A program made the position numbers and the translations under genes. Of a stretch of 64,000 nt of DNA, positions 24,956 through 32,964 are shown in pieces. How positions within the stretch are numbered: position 1 is the stretch's first letter; every line of letters begins with the position of its first letter. The notes under the pieces are model-generated. The model made no database searches, had not been told where the DNA came from, and saw only the letters and a program-made list of their open reading frames with translations. This DNA is from Sporosarcina ureae (GTDB lineage: Bacteria; Bacillota; Bacilli; Bacillales_A; Planococcaceae), in assembly GCF_002082015.1 (NCBI RefSeq), contig NZ_CP015109.1, positions 2,323,001 through 2,387,000 of the forward strand, written 5' to 3'.

Positions 24956-25627
24956 ATGGCGAAGGTTTTAATCATAGAAGATGATAATGCAATTCATTCA
25001 CTTATCAAAGAAGCATTGATGCTAAATGGCCTCAACACCTTAAGCGCCTACTCGGGGACGGAAGGGAAGTTGCTTTTTGAACAGAACCAGGTGGATGTAG
25101 TCCTTTTGGATTTGATGCTTCCAGGGATGAATGGAGAGGAATTTCTTCAGGAAATCCGGCTGAATTCAACGGTTCCAGTAATCGTGATTTCCGCGAAAAA
25201 TGACCAAGAGTCGAAATTGGAACTGTTGACGAATGGGGCGGATGATTACATTACGAAACCATTTGATGTAAAAGAGCTCCTTGTAAGGATCGACATCCAA
25301 TTACGCCATGCGGCAAAGGCTTCATTCAATGAGATGGATGAAATTTGTTACGAAGATATCTGTGTGAATTTAGATACGCGTGAAGTGACCATAAATGGCC
25401 AAACTCTCCATTTAACTGGACGTGAATATGCAATCCTGCTTCTCTTCCTGGAGAATCCAAAAAAAGTATTCAGCCGTGCCAATATTTATGAAAGTGTTTG
25501 GAATGAACCATTTTATGATAGCGATAGTACCATTAATATGCATATCAGTAATTTGAGAAACAAACTGAACCGCGGTGACACAAACTATATAAAAACTATA
25601 TGGGGCGTAGGCTTCAAATTTAATTAA
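24956..25627 (+). CDS. OmpR/PhoB-family response regulator
   Basis: 223 residues. The receiver domain has the acidic pair at 9-10, the phosphorylation site Asp 52 (LLDLMLPG), and Thr/Lys at SAKND and TKPFD. The C-terminal winged helix (about 125-220) ends in the family motif IKTIWGVGFKF. It is likely to control the transporter upstream in response to the linked kinase. Confidence 0.93.
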   Translation: MAKVLIIEDDNAIHSLIKEALMLNGLNTLSAYSGTEGKLLFEQNQVDVVLLDLMLPGMNGEEFLQEIRLNSTVPVIVISAKNDQESKLELLTNGADDYITKPFDVKELLVRIDIQLRHAAKASFNEMDEICYEDICVNLDTREVTINGQTLHLTGREYAILLLFLENPKKVFSRANIYESVWNEPFYDSDSTINMHISNLRNKLNRGDTNYIKTIWGVGFKFN

Positions 25628-25642
25628 AGGGGCGTGAATGTT

Positions 25643-26545
25643 ATGTGGGGATGGATAGTGGTTTTCCTGGCATTGATGCTTCTTTTTTATATTTATTTCT
25701 TAAAGCGGGAATTGCGGAAACTAAAACGCGATATTAAAGAGATTCCGACATGTGCTGGCTTTGGGAGCAGGCTATCCCTGGATTTTCGTGATCAAGCATT
25801 AATGGATATCGTCGATGAATTAAATGAAATGATTGATGTCTATGAAGAGAAAAATCGTAATGCAAAAAAAATGGAAGAGAGTGTTAAGCTGTCCATCGCT
25901 GGTCTTTCCCATGATTTACGGACACCGTTGACGTCAGTTAAGGGGTATGTTCAACTTCTAAATGATAATACAGACGAAACAAAGCGGATACACTATTTAA
26001 AGATCATCGAAAACTCCATCAATCGTCTCGCGGAAATGACCGACCACTTTTACGACGTGGCACGCATTGAAACGGATCAACTGGAAATGAAGTTATCTCC
26101 TATTCCTCTCTCCAATGTAGTCGAAGAAATCTTTTTGTCGTTTTATGAGCAATTTGAAGAGAAACAAATCGAACTTCATTTTCCCGAACAGGGACAGGAC
26201 CAGCAAATTATCGCCGACAAGTTCATGTTGATGCGGATCATCCAAAACATCGCCCAAAACATACTTCGTTATGCCCAAAGTCAAGCGGTTATCAGCTACT
26301 GGGACGATGGGAACTATTTAGTTTTCAGTATTGAAAATGACATTAAGCCAAAAAGTAAGGTTGCGGTGGAGAAGGTATTTATGCGTTTTTATACAGAAGA
26401 CACAAGCAGAACGAACACCGAAGCAAGTGGATTAGGCTTATACTTGTCCAAACAGCTAGTTGAAAAAATGAATGGCAAAATTTATGCGGAATTGAGCGGA
26501 GAATGGTTCATTCTTGAAATTCGGTTTCCCGTTATTAAAAATTGA
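25643..26545 (+). CDS. sensor histidine kinase
   Basis: 300 residues. ATG 25643 is 10 bases after AAAGGGG; a GTG at 25634 sits too close. One membrane helix (3-21) precedes a short linker. The dimerisation H-box is LSHDLRTPLTSVKGY, the N-box is NIAQNILRYA, and a degenerate G-box ASGLGLYLSK is present. There is no large outside sensor domain, as in kinases that sense through an associated ABC permease, which fits the operon. Confidence 0.9.
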   Translation: MWGWIVVFLALMLLFYIYFLKRELRKLKRDIKEIPTCAGFGSRLSLDFRDQALMDIVDELNEMIDVYEEKNRNAKKMEESVKLSIAGLSHDLRTPLTSVKGYVQLLNDNTDETKRIHYLKIIENSINRLAEMTDHFYDVARIETDQLEMKLSPIPLSNVVEEIFLSFYEQFEEKQIELHFPEQGQDQQIIADKFMLMRIIQNIAQNILRYAQSQAVISYWDDGNYLVFSIENDIKPKSKVAVEKVFMRFYTEDTSRTNTEASGLGLYLSKQLVEKMNGKIYAELSGEWFILEIRFPVIKN

Positions 26546-26634
26546 ATTGGAGATTAGTAATATTTCTGCTAATAAACAACAAACTATTAACATTTAATTT
26601 TTCACACCTGAAAATTAGGTTATCTTATTCCATT

Positions 26635-26689
26635 TTAGAGCGCGTTTGCTTGATAAGCAAATGTCCCAATACCGCGATAGGGCCAGTTA
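26635..26689 (+). repeat. cassette-boundary repeat, diverged
   Basis: TTTTAGAGCGCGTTTGCTTG, ATAAGCAAATGTCCC, GCGATAGGGCCAGTT. It shows that the array resumes after the ABC/TCS operon. Confidence 0.7.
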
Positions 26690-26765
26690 AAAGCTTTGTT
26701 TAATGAATTCGCAACATTCTTTAAATTTAATCATCTATTTATTTAGTAGAAAAAGGAGATGGGAA

Positions 26766-27200
26766 ATGAAGCAAACAATTAGGGCAAGAATATTGTGTAT
26801 TTTTGATTTGTTTTTGGCGACAGGTGCAATATGGTCAGGTTTTCAAATGATCACGTCAACCAGTGGAACGATTTTTGCTGAACCATATCCCGACAGTTGG
26901 GCTTCCAATCTTCCTTTTGAAAGTTGGGTTTTGCCTGGTGTCCTAGCAATTATCATATTTGGACTTGGTAATATTATAGCTGCGGTGTTAAGTTTAAGAA
27001 AAAAACATAGTAGTTCTTGGTATGCATCTGCTCTTATGGGATTGGTTTTCCTATTAGGTTTGGCTTTTCAGTATATTTCCGTAGGTGAAATGTATATAGT
27101 AACTGGTCCGTTCTTAATCTTTGGGATTGTTCAGCTATGTCTTAGTGGATATGTTTTTCTGGGTTATAGAAGCCCCGAATTAAACAAAGAATATAGTTAA
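26766..27200 (+). CDS. hypothetical four-helix membrane protein
   Basis: 144 residues from the ATG at 26766, 7 bases after AAAAGGAG; the frame is open further upstream without a site. Four hydrophobic segments (about 8-28, 55-75, 82-100 and 108-130) and an outside loop with AEPYPDSWASNLPFESW. No named family. It lies between two boundary repeats. Confidence 0.7.
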   Translation: MKQTIRARILCIFDLFLATGAIWSGFQMITSTSGTIFAEPYPDSWASNLPFESWVLPGVLAIIIFGLGNIIAAVLSLRKKHSSSWYASALMGLVFLLGLAFQYISVGEMYIVTGPFLIFGIVQLCLSGYVFLGYRSPELNKEYS

Positions 27201-27210
27201 GGTTCTTCAA

Positions 27211-27263
27211 CAATAGTGCGCGATAATCTAACAAGATCGCGTCCTTTAGAATCGGGGCTATTT
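27211..27263 (+). repeat. cassette-boundary repeat, diverged
   Basis: CAATAGTGCGCGATAATC, ACAAGATCGCGTCC, GAATCGGGGCTATTT. GCGCGAT / ATCGCGTCC forms the stem. Confidence 0.7.
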
Positions 27264-27277
27264 AATAGCATAAAGGA

Positions 27278-27457
27278 ATGATTAAAATTCTCGAAATTAT
27301 TTTCAACAATTTTCTTTTTTGGTTTGTATGGTTACCTGTTATATTTTCAATTTCCATAATTGTTGTTTATAAAAAAGAAAATAAAAGCTTTATAAAGCCT
27401 CTGTTAATATTTTTAGGTGCCTACTATACTGCAAGAACAATATTTTATATTCTGTAA
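27278..27457 (+). CDS. small two-helix membrane protein
   Basis: 59 residues; ATG preceded by AAAGGA. Hydrophobic segments at about 5-31 and 40-58 flank a lysine-rich turn (YKKENKSFIK). No family is recognised. It lies between boundary repeats at 27211 and 27557. Confidence 0.6.
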   Translation: MIKILEIIFNNFLFWFVWLPVIFSISIIVVYKKENKSFIKPLLIFLGAYYTARTIFYIL

Positions 27458-27556
27458 CATCTATTCCAATTTCGTTTTGGTGTGAAGCTGCAGCAAAAGT
27501 TACCTTGGCATAAACAGTTCTGTTCGATTAATTTGTGAGCGATTCGGTCTATATAG

Positions 27557-27597
27557 CAATAGGGCGCCTTTATCGGATGTGCGATTATTTAGCATGG
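27557..27597 (+). repeat. cassette-boundary repeat, diverged
   Basis: GCAATAGGGCGCCTTTATCGG and ATGTGCGATTATTTAGC. It directly precedes a palindromic-ended element. Confidence 0.55.
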
Positions 27598-27608
27598 TTC
27601 ATTCATAG

Positions 27609-27810
27609 TTGCTTAGTTGATCTTCGCTACAGCCGGCGACTCTGGAAGGATCAGCGAGAGCCGTAACGAAGAACGGCTTTTGCGAGTGAAGCGGAGCGAG
27701 AAGGAGCATATCTTTGTTTTGACAGGTGAAACACCTAGCGAGCGAAGCGAGGGGTGTGGTTCACCGCACGCCCATAAGACACGCGTCCGGCTGGAGCGCA
27801 GATCAACGGT
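27609..27810. repeat. palindromic-ended interspersed element, copy 3
   Basis: Closest to copy 1 (1098-1296): same length, same internal GAGAGCCGTAACGAAGAACGG hairpin and same right end. Only scattered substitutions separate the two although they lie 26 kb apart. The left end TTGATCTTCGCTACAGCCGG is the partial inverse of the right end CCGGCTGGAGCGCAGATCAA. Confidence 0.88.
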
Positions 27811-27925
27811 TTTCAACTACTTTGCCTTTATCAGACGCAATAAATAAATAAGATATATGCTTCAAGTGGATGCTTGAGTAGAAAGATAAAATAGTAAGTT
27901 TTTATTAAGTGTGGGGAGGAGAAAG

Positions 27926-29263
27926 ATGGTCAGGCAGCAAGATTTCACAGAAGGAAATATAGTAAAACAGCTAATGCTTTTTTCTGGACCCATTATGATC
28001 ACCAATTTACTACAAGCATCCTATCAATTTATCGATAGCTTGTGGGTTGGAAATTTAATTGGCGCGAATGCACTTGGTGCTGTGGCTATTTCCGGGACAA
28101 TCATCTTTACGGTCTTGTCATTTGTCATCGGATTGAACAATGCCGCACTGACGATTTTGTCCCAGCAGAAAGGCAGAGGTAGCGAGTCAGGACTTCGGCG
28201 TTATTTGAATGCGTTTGTTGTCCTGCTTTCCGGCATGTCCATCGTGCTCGGTGTTGCAGGGTTTATATTCGCAGAACCCCTCCTGCTTTTACTTGGAACT
28301 CCCAAGGCAATGTTGGCGATGGGCGTTACGTATTTGCGAATTAATTTCATCGGGATCCTTTTCTTATTCGGCTATAATTTTATTGGTACCGTATTTAGAT
28401 CGGTAGGCGACTCGAAGACGCCACTTTATTTTGTGTTGGCTGCGGTTATTTTGAATACAGTACTTGATCCTTTATTTATTTACGTCTTTGGATGGGGAGT
28501 TCACGGCGCTGCCTATGCAACGATAGTATCACAGGGAATCGCATTTGCCGCTGGCGCTATTTATTCGGTGCGAAAAAGCCTGGTACCATTCTCGACACCT
28601 CATATTCCAGCACGTCGAGAAGTATTCGATATATTGAGGTTGGGAATTCCTTCGGGTTTACAGATGAGCGTCATTTCAGCTGGTGTGATGGCAATCATGA
28701 GTGTTGTCGCATCATTCGGCCCAGCAGTTGTCGCGGGATACGGGGCGGCGCAAAGATTGGATAGTTTAATTATGCTGCCGGCCCAAGCACTCGGGACTGC
28801 GGTCAATAGTATGGCGGGTCAAAATATCGGAGCAGGTAGATGGGACCGGGTTCACAGAATTACGTTGTATGGTTTTATATATAATTTGATTGTCATGTTT
28901 GCGATCGCCATTCTTATCGTCCTATTTGCAGATTATCTGATTAAGCTATTCATAACAGAACCGGAAGCTGCGGATTTTGGTACAAGCTATTTGAAGGCAA
29001 TTGCGCTATTTTATCCGTTCCTTGGCATTAATTTCGTTTTAAATGGAGCTGTCCGTGCAGCGGGGGCCATGTTCCAAGTGCTTGTGCTAAACATCATTTC
29101 ATTTTGGATCCTTCGTTATCCAGTCACGTATATTTTGTCTAGCATCATGGGTGAGAAGGGAATTGCACTCGGAATGGGCGTCAGCTTTGTCATTAGTAGT
29201 ATCGTTGCGTTTCTTTATTACCGATATGGAAAATGGCGAGAAGCGAAAGCGATAAAGGAATAG
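27926..29263 (+). CDS. MATE family efflux transporter
   Basis: 445 residues with twelve predicted helices in two homologous halves, a Na+ or H+ coupled exporter of cationic drugs or metabolites (NorM/DinF superfamily). Typical segments are LLQASYQFIDSLWVGN near the start, the mid-protein IPSGLQMSVIS, and NSMAGQNIGAGRWDRV. ATG 27926 is preferred because GGAGGAG lies 5-6 bases upstream; a GTG at 27911 overlaps that site. A single gene flanked by palindromic-ended elements. Confidence 0.92.
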   Translation: MVRQQDFTEGNIVKQLMLFSGPIMITNLLQASYQFIDSLWVGNLIGANALGAVAISGTIIFTVLSFVIGLNNAALTILSQQKGRGSESGLRRYLNAFVVLLSGMSIVLGVAGFIFAEPLLLLLGTPKAMLAMGVTYLRINFIGILFLFGYNFIGTVFRSVGDSKTPLYFVLAAVILNTVLDPLFIYVFGWGVHGAAYATIVSQGIAFAAGAIYSVRKSLVPFSTPHIPARREVFDILRLGIPSGLQMSVISAGVMAIMSVVASFGPAVVAGYGAAQRLDSLIMLPAQALGTAVNSMAGQNIGAGRWDRVHRITLYGFIYNLIVMFAIAILIVLFADYLIKLFITEPEAADFGTSYLKAIALFYPFLGINFVLNGAVRAAGAMFQVLVLNIISFWILRYPVTYILSSIMGEKGIALGMGVSFVISSIVAFLYYRYGKWREAKAIKE

Positions 29264-29276
29264 TTACATGCACTCA

Positions 29277-29324
29277 CTTAGTCGATCTTCGCTACGGCCA
29301 GCGACTCCGGCTGCAGATCAACAC
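29277..29324. repeat. palindromic-ended element, internal deletion
   Basis: Left end TTAGTCGATCTTCGCTACGG joined through GCGACTCCGG to right end GGCTGCAGATCAACA; the middle of about 150 bp is missing. Confidence 0.7.
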
Positions 29325-29404
29325 GATCCCTATTTTGGGTACCGCATATGGGCAATTAACATGAAAACCAAACCACATGTAGTAACTTAGCAAAGGAGCA
29401 GACT

Positions 29405-29896
29405 ATGAAAAACTTCACAAAATATTTAGTGTCTTCATTCATACTAGTACTCATCTTAAGTGGCTGCAGTTCCACTACCGAGCAGCCAAATGAAGATCTA
29501 TTCGAATATAAAGGATCATTTATAGGGGATAATAGTGCAGTCATCCATATAATTGAGCAATTGCGTAATGCTGAGCAGTTTGAAGAAGTTTCTCTTGAAA
29601 CCAAAACGGAACCTTATGGAATGACGATCCAGTATGAATATATGGATGCGGCAGTCGAAGAAAGTGAATACAAAGAGACGGCCGTTTATAATGCTAGTTA
29701 CTTATTCGCACTGATCGATAATGCACAGTGGGTTGTCTTTAATTTTGGAGATAACACCTATACAATCAGTAAATCAAACTTGCAGGAGTGGTATGGTAAA
29801 GAGTTACATGACTTTACGAATGAAGAAGAATTGGACGCTTTCATTCAAGAAAAGTTAAAAGACGAGAGCGGAGTACGACAGCTGTTTGCGGAGTGA
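29405..29896 (+). CDS. lipoprotein, DUF4825-like
   Basis: 163 residues. The signal peptide ends in LSGCSS (lipobox Cys 21). The mature part begins LFEYKGSFIGDNSAV and continues ETKTEPYGMTIQYEYM, the pattern of the DUF4825 domain found in Bacillales lipoproteins and sigma-factor-linked membrane proteins. Function unknown. The ATG follows AAAGGAG. It overlaps nothing and has no obvious operon partner. Confidence 0.8.
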   Translation: MKNFTKYLVSSFILVLILSGCSSTTEQPNEDLFEYKGSFIGDNSAVIHIIEQLRNAEQFEEVSLETKTEPYGMTIQYEYMDAAVEESEYKETAVYNASYLFALIDNAQWVVFNFGDNTYTISKSNLQEWYGKELHDFTNEEELDAFIQEKLKDESGVRQLFAE

Positions 29897-30002
29897 AAAT
29901 CGGAAAATTCCTCATTATAAGAACAATATATTATACAACAGAAATCCATCATTCTATGGTATACTTGCAGAAAAAATCAGGCATATTTGGAGATGGACAA
30001 CG

Positions 30003-31049
30003 ATGATACGATTTGAAAATGATTATACGGAAGGCGCTCATCCGCGGATTCTGCAGCGGTTGATCGAAACAAATGAAGAGCAAACTGCTGGATACGGTAT
30101 GGATGCACATTGCGAAAAAGCTAAAGAGTATATTCGGAGAGAATGTGAAGCGGAAGAAGCGGATATTCATTTTTTAGTAGGGGGTACCCAAACGAATACT
30201 ACGATTATTGCATCCATTTTACGTTCGCATCAAGGAGCTGTCGCTGCGGAAAGTGGACATATTGCAACACATGAAACAGGAGCGATTGAATCTACTGGAC
30301 ATAAAGTGCTAACTATACCTAGTGAAAATGGAAAAATTACAGCCGAGCAAGTAAAAGAGTTAGTGGATGCTCACTGGAATGAAGCGAGTCCCGAACATAG
30401 TGTACAACCTGGACTTGTATATATTTCTAATCCAACAGAAAACGGGACGACGTATACGAAAGCGGAATTGGAAGCTTTAAGTGAAGTGTGTGGAGAAAGT
30501 CAGTTGCCATTAGTACTCGACGGTGCTCGATTAGGGTATGGTTTATCTTCGGTCGATAACGATATCACGTTAGCGGATTATGCACGACTCTGTGATGTGT
30601 TCTATATTGGTGGAACGAAGGTCGGTGCGATGTTCGGTGAAGCGGTAGTTATTACAAATGATTCACTAAAAAAGGATTTCCGTTATATTATCAAACAAAG
30701 AGGCGGCTTGCTCGCTAAAGGCAGACTGTTAGGGATCCAGTTTGAAACGTTGTTTGAAGACGGTTTATATTATGAAGTATCGAAGCACGCTGTGGAAATG
30801 GCGTCTATTCTTCGACGAGCATTTGAAGAGAATGGATTTGCCTTTCGTTATGATTCCACAACCAATCAGCAATTCCCGATTTTACCGGAGTATGTCATGA
30901 CGGAGTTAAGCAAAAAGTATTCATTCTCCTTCTGGGAAAAAGTCGACGCAACGCATAGTGCGGTTCGTTTTTGTACAAGCTGGTCTACTAAGAAAGAACA
31001 TGTAGATCTGTTCGTGAACGATTTACACCAGCTATGTGTTACTTCCTAA
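30003..31049 (+). CDS. low-specificity L-threonine aldolase family enzyme
   Basis: PLP-dependent enzyme, 348 residues, expected to split L-threonine or related beta-hydroxy amino acids to glycine and an aldehyde. MIRFENDYTEGAHPRIL at the start is typical. The PLP lysine lies in YIGGTKVGAMFGEA and the Asp that binds the pyridine ring in LVLDGARLGYGL. ATG 30003 follows TTTGGAG; the frame is open upstream without a site. TATACT at 29960 may be its promoter -10. Confidence 0.9.
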   Translation: MIRFENDYTEGAHPRILQRLIETNEEQTAGYGMDAHCEKAKEYIRRECEAEEADIHFLVGGTQTNTTIIASILRSHQGAVAAESGHIATHETGAIESTGHKVLTIPSENGKITAEQVKELVDAHWNEASPEHSVQPGLVYISNPTENGTTYTKAELEALSEVCGESQLPLVLDGARLGYGLSSVDNDITLADYARLCDVFYIGGTKVGAMFGEAVVITNDSLKKDFRYIIKQRGGLLAKGRLLGIQFETLFEDGLYYEVSKHAVEMASILRRAFEENGFAFRYDSTTNQQFPILPEYVMTELSKKYSFSFWEKVDATHSAVRFCTSWSTKKEHVDLFVNDLHQLCVTS

Positions 31050-31109
31050 TACTTTCCGTTTGGGGTTAAATGACGGTAGATAGTAAATCAAGACCTACTC
31101 TACTAGAGA

Positions 31110-31210
31110 GGTTTGTTTAGGAATATGGATGGAATAGTAATTTTAGCAGCTCTATTGGCAATTCACGTTGGATACGAGACCTTACCAGTTTTTCGGGTAG
31201 GGTCTCTTTT
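31110..31210 (+). promoter_or_regulatory. partial yybP-ykoY-like leader and terminator
   Basis: TATTGGCAATTCACGTTGG and ACGAGACCTTACC resemble the 3' half of the yybP-ykoY (Mn2+) riboswitch and the copy at 32769. GAGACCTTACC pairs with GGTAGGGTCTC, then TTTT. The 5' GGGGAGTAGC signature is not clear here, so this copy may be degenerate. It precedes the membrane protein gene at 31309. Confidence 0.5.
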
Positions 31211-31308
31211 GGTGTGTATATGACATCCTAGAGATTGACATAGAGTCGTTTATTCATAAAGTCAGAGGGAATAGATAATCAACTACCTTTAGGAAAGAGG
31301 GGGAGCAG

Positions 31309-31743
31309 ATGAAGCGATTTTGGCAGTTAGTCGGCATAGGAATTGCCGGTGGTGCTGTTTTGGCGCTACTCATGCTGGTTATATGGGCTGTAACTGGAAA
31401 TGAAGCATATATTTTACTGTATAATGTAGATTACTTCCCCATCATTCATGTCTTTTCGCACGTATTGTGGTTTGGTATCGTCTTTCACTTCGTTTTTTGC
31501 ATTGCCAGTGTGTTGGGGCTGTTTTATCTATTGAGTTTTTTAAACTGGCAATATAAAATGTGGCCGTATATTGTGGTGTACACAGTAGGAAGCGGAGTTT
31601 TGTATTTCCTAACCTTGCTAACCGATCGGCCGCCAGCAGCAGATGACGGCATGGCCTGGTTGTACTGGACAGGGAGTCATTTGGTGTTCAGTGTGCTCGT
31701 TGCTAGCATGGTCAGCCGATACGTTGACCGCGGTCGTGTGTAG
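31309..31743 (+). CDS. hypothetical four-helix membrane protein
   Basis: 144 residues with four hydrophobic helices (about 5-27, 42-70, 78-98 and 118-137) and a short polar loop TDRPPAADDG. No named family. The ATG follows AGAGGGGGAG. If the leader upstream is a working manganese riboswitch, its expression would rise with manganese. The following 31744-31999 shows no feature. Confidence 0.7.
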   Translation: MKRFWQLVGIGIAGGAVLALLMLVIWAVTGNEAYILLYNVDYFPIIHVFSHVLWFGIVFHFVFCIASVLGLFYLLSFLNWQYKMWPYIVVYTVGSGVLYFLTLLTDRPPAADDGMAWLYWTGSHLVFSVLVASMVSRYVDRGRV

Positions 31744-31999
31744 CGCATCCGGGATTCAATTGCTTGGATCATGTCATGCGTTGTCCTATCTAGTCTTTCG
31801 TACAATTACGGAGTATTTTCTTATCATTCTCTCCTATTTGCTTTCAATCTGGAAGGGGAACCTTATTTATTTTACTGACTAGGCACTTTTTAAGGATAAA
31901 TACCATGCGTTGAACGTAATGTAGATAGACGATGTGTATACATCTGGCATCCTCACTTGCGTATCGCTGCAGTCACTTTTCTTAAAAAGGAGCCTTTAC

Positions 32000-32653
32000 A
32001 TGAACCTCATTCAAGGACTCATCAGCTTCATCTTGCATATTGATGAACATCTGGTCGATATCATTCAACTATTTGGTAGCTGGTCATATGTCATCTTATT
32101 TTTAATCGTTTTTGTTGAAACCGGAGTCGTGATCTTTCCCTTTCTACCTGGAGATTCCCTGCTGTTCGCAGGCGGTGCATTTGCGGCTCTAGATGCTTTT
32201 AATATTTGGTTCGTTGTCGCGGTCTTCTTTGTTGCGGCCGTCCTCGGCGATACCGTGAACTATCGTATTGGACGTAAAGTAGGGATGTCGATTTCTCCTG
32301 GTAGTTGGCTAGGGAAAGTCATAAACCAAGAGAAAATGAAAGCTGCGGAAGCGTTCTTTAATACGCATGGTGGGAAAACGATCCTGATTGCCCGCTTTAT
32401 GCCGTTTGTCCGGACATTCGCTCCGTTCGTTGCAGGCGCGAGCCGCATGAATTACCGGTACTTTGCTTTCTATAACGTCGTTGGGGCGGCATTTTGGGTA
32501 GGCATATGCACCATGCTCGGGTATTTATTCGGCAATATTCCTATCATTAAAGAAAACTTTTCTACGGTATTGCTTGCAATTATTCTTTTATCTGTCTTGC
32601 CTGCGTTGCTCGGCATTGTGAAAAGTAAAGTTAGCAGTCAAACCGTGCGATGA
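32000..32653 (+). CDS. DedA family membrane protein
   Basis: 217 residues, a member of the DedA/SNARE-associated family now linked to phospholipid and undecaprenyl-phosphate translocation. The family signatures are clear: FVETGVVIFPFLPGDSLLF near 40-58, GDTVNYRIGRKVG, and FNTHGGKTILIARFMPFVRTF with the functional Arg residues, then GASRMNYRYF. ATG 32000 is placed 7 bases after AAGGAG; upstream frame lacks a site. Confidence 0.92.
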   Translation: MNLIQGLISFILHIDEHLVDIIQLFGSWSYVILFLIVFVETGVVIFPFLPGDSLLFAGGAFAALDAFNIWFVVAVFFVAAVLGDTVNYRIGRKVGMSISPGSWLGKVINQEKMKAAEAFFNTHGGKTILIARFMPFVRTFAPFVAGASRMNYRYFAFYNVVGAAFWVGICTMLGYLFGNIPIIKENFSTVLLAIILLSVLPALLGIVKSKVSSQTVR

Positions 32654-32768
32654 GAGGAATCAGTTGTTATACACTGAAACTGTCAATAAATACCTATACA
32701 TTCGTAGTTAGTTGACATATAAGCCGGTTCAATTTAAAGTGAATCTATAATAGTATACGAACACTTCC

Positions 32769-32884
32769 GTTAAGGGGAGTAGCTGTTACAGTAAGAGTCG
32801 TCAATACGGGATGGGAATCCTCGGCTTTACTGGCAACTCACGTTGTTTGCGAGACCTTACCAATTATTTGGTGAGGTCTCTTTT
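32769..32884 (+). promoter_or_regulatory. yybP-ykoY manganese riboswitch with terminator
   Basis: TTAAGGGGAGTAGCTG at the 5' end is the family signature; then ACGGGATGGGAATCC, TTACTGGCAACTCACGTTG and GCGAGACCTTACC. GAGACCTTACCAA then pairs with TTGGTGAGGTCTC followed by TTTT, the expected terminator that Mn2+ binding would prevent. A TATAAT at 32746 suits a start just upstream. The next gene is the kinase-like one at 32965. Confidence 0.75.
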
Positions 32885-32964
32885 CATTTCAGTTGAGACA
32901 TCAAAGCCACTAATTGGTCTTGATGTCTTTCTTATATGTATCGAAAACTATTGGAGGTTATATT

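Noticed and set aside
16692-27263. Boundary repeats as simple transcription terminators
   Set aside because: The stems are often imperfect, most copies lack a T-run, true terminators occur separately (for example 18836 and 23005), and the fixed sequence CGGGCCAGATT lies outside the stem.
31643-31882. Second open frame overlapping the end of the 31309 gene
   Set aside because: It is a shifted frame of the same DNA with no start signal and no protein-like composition.
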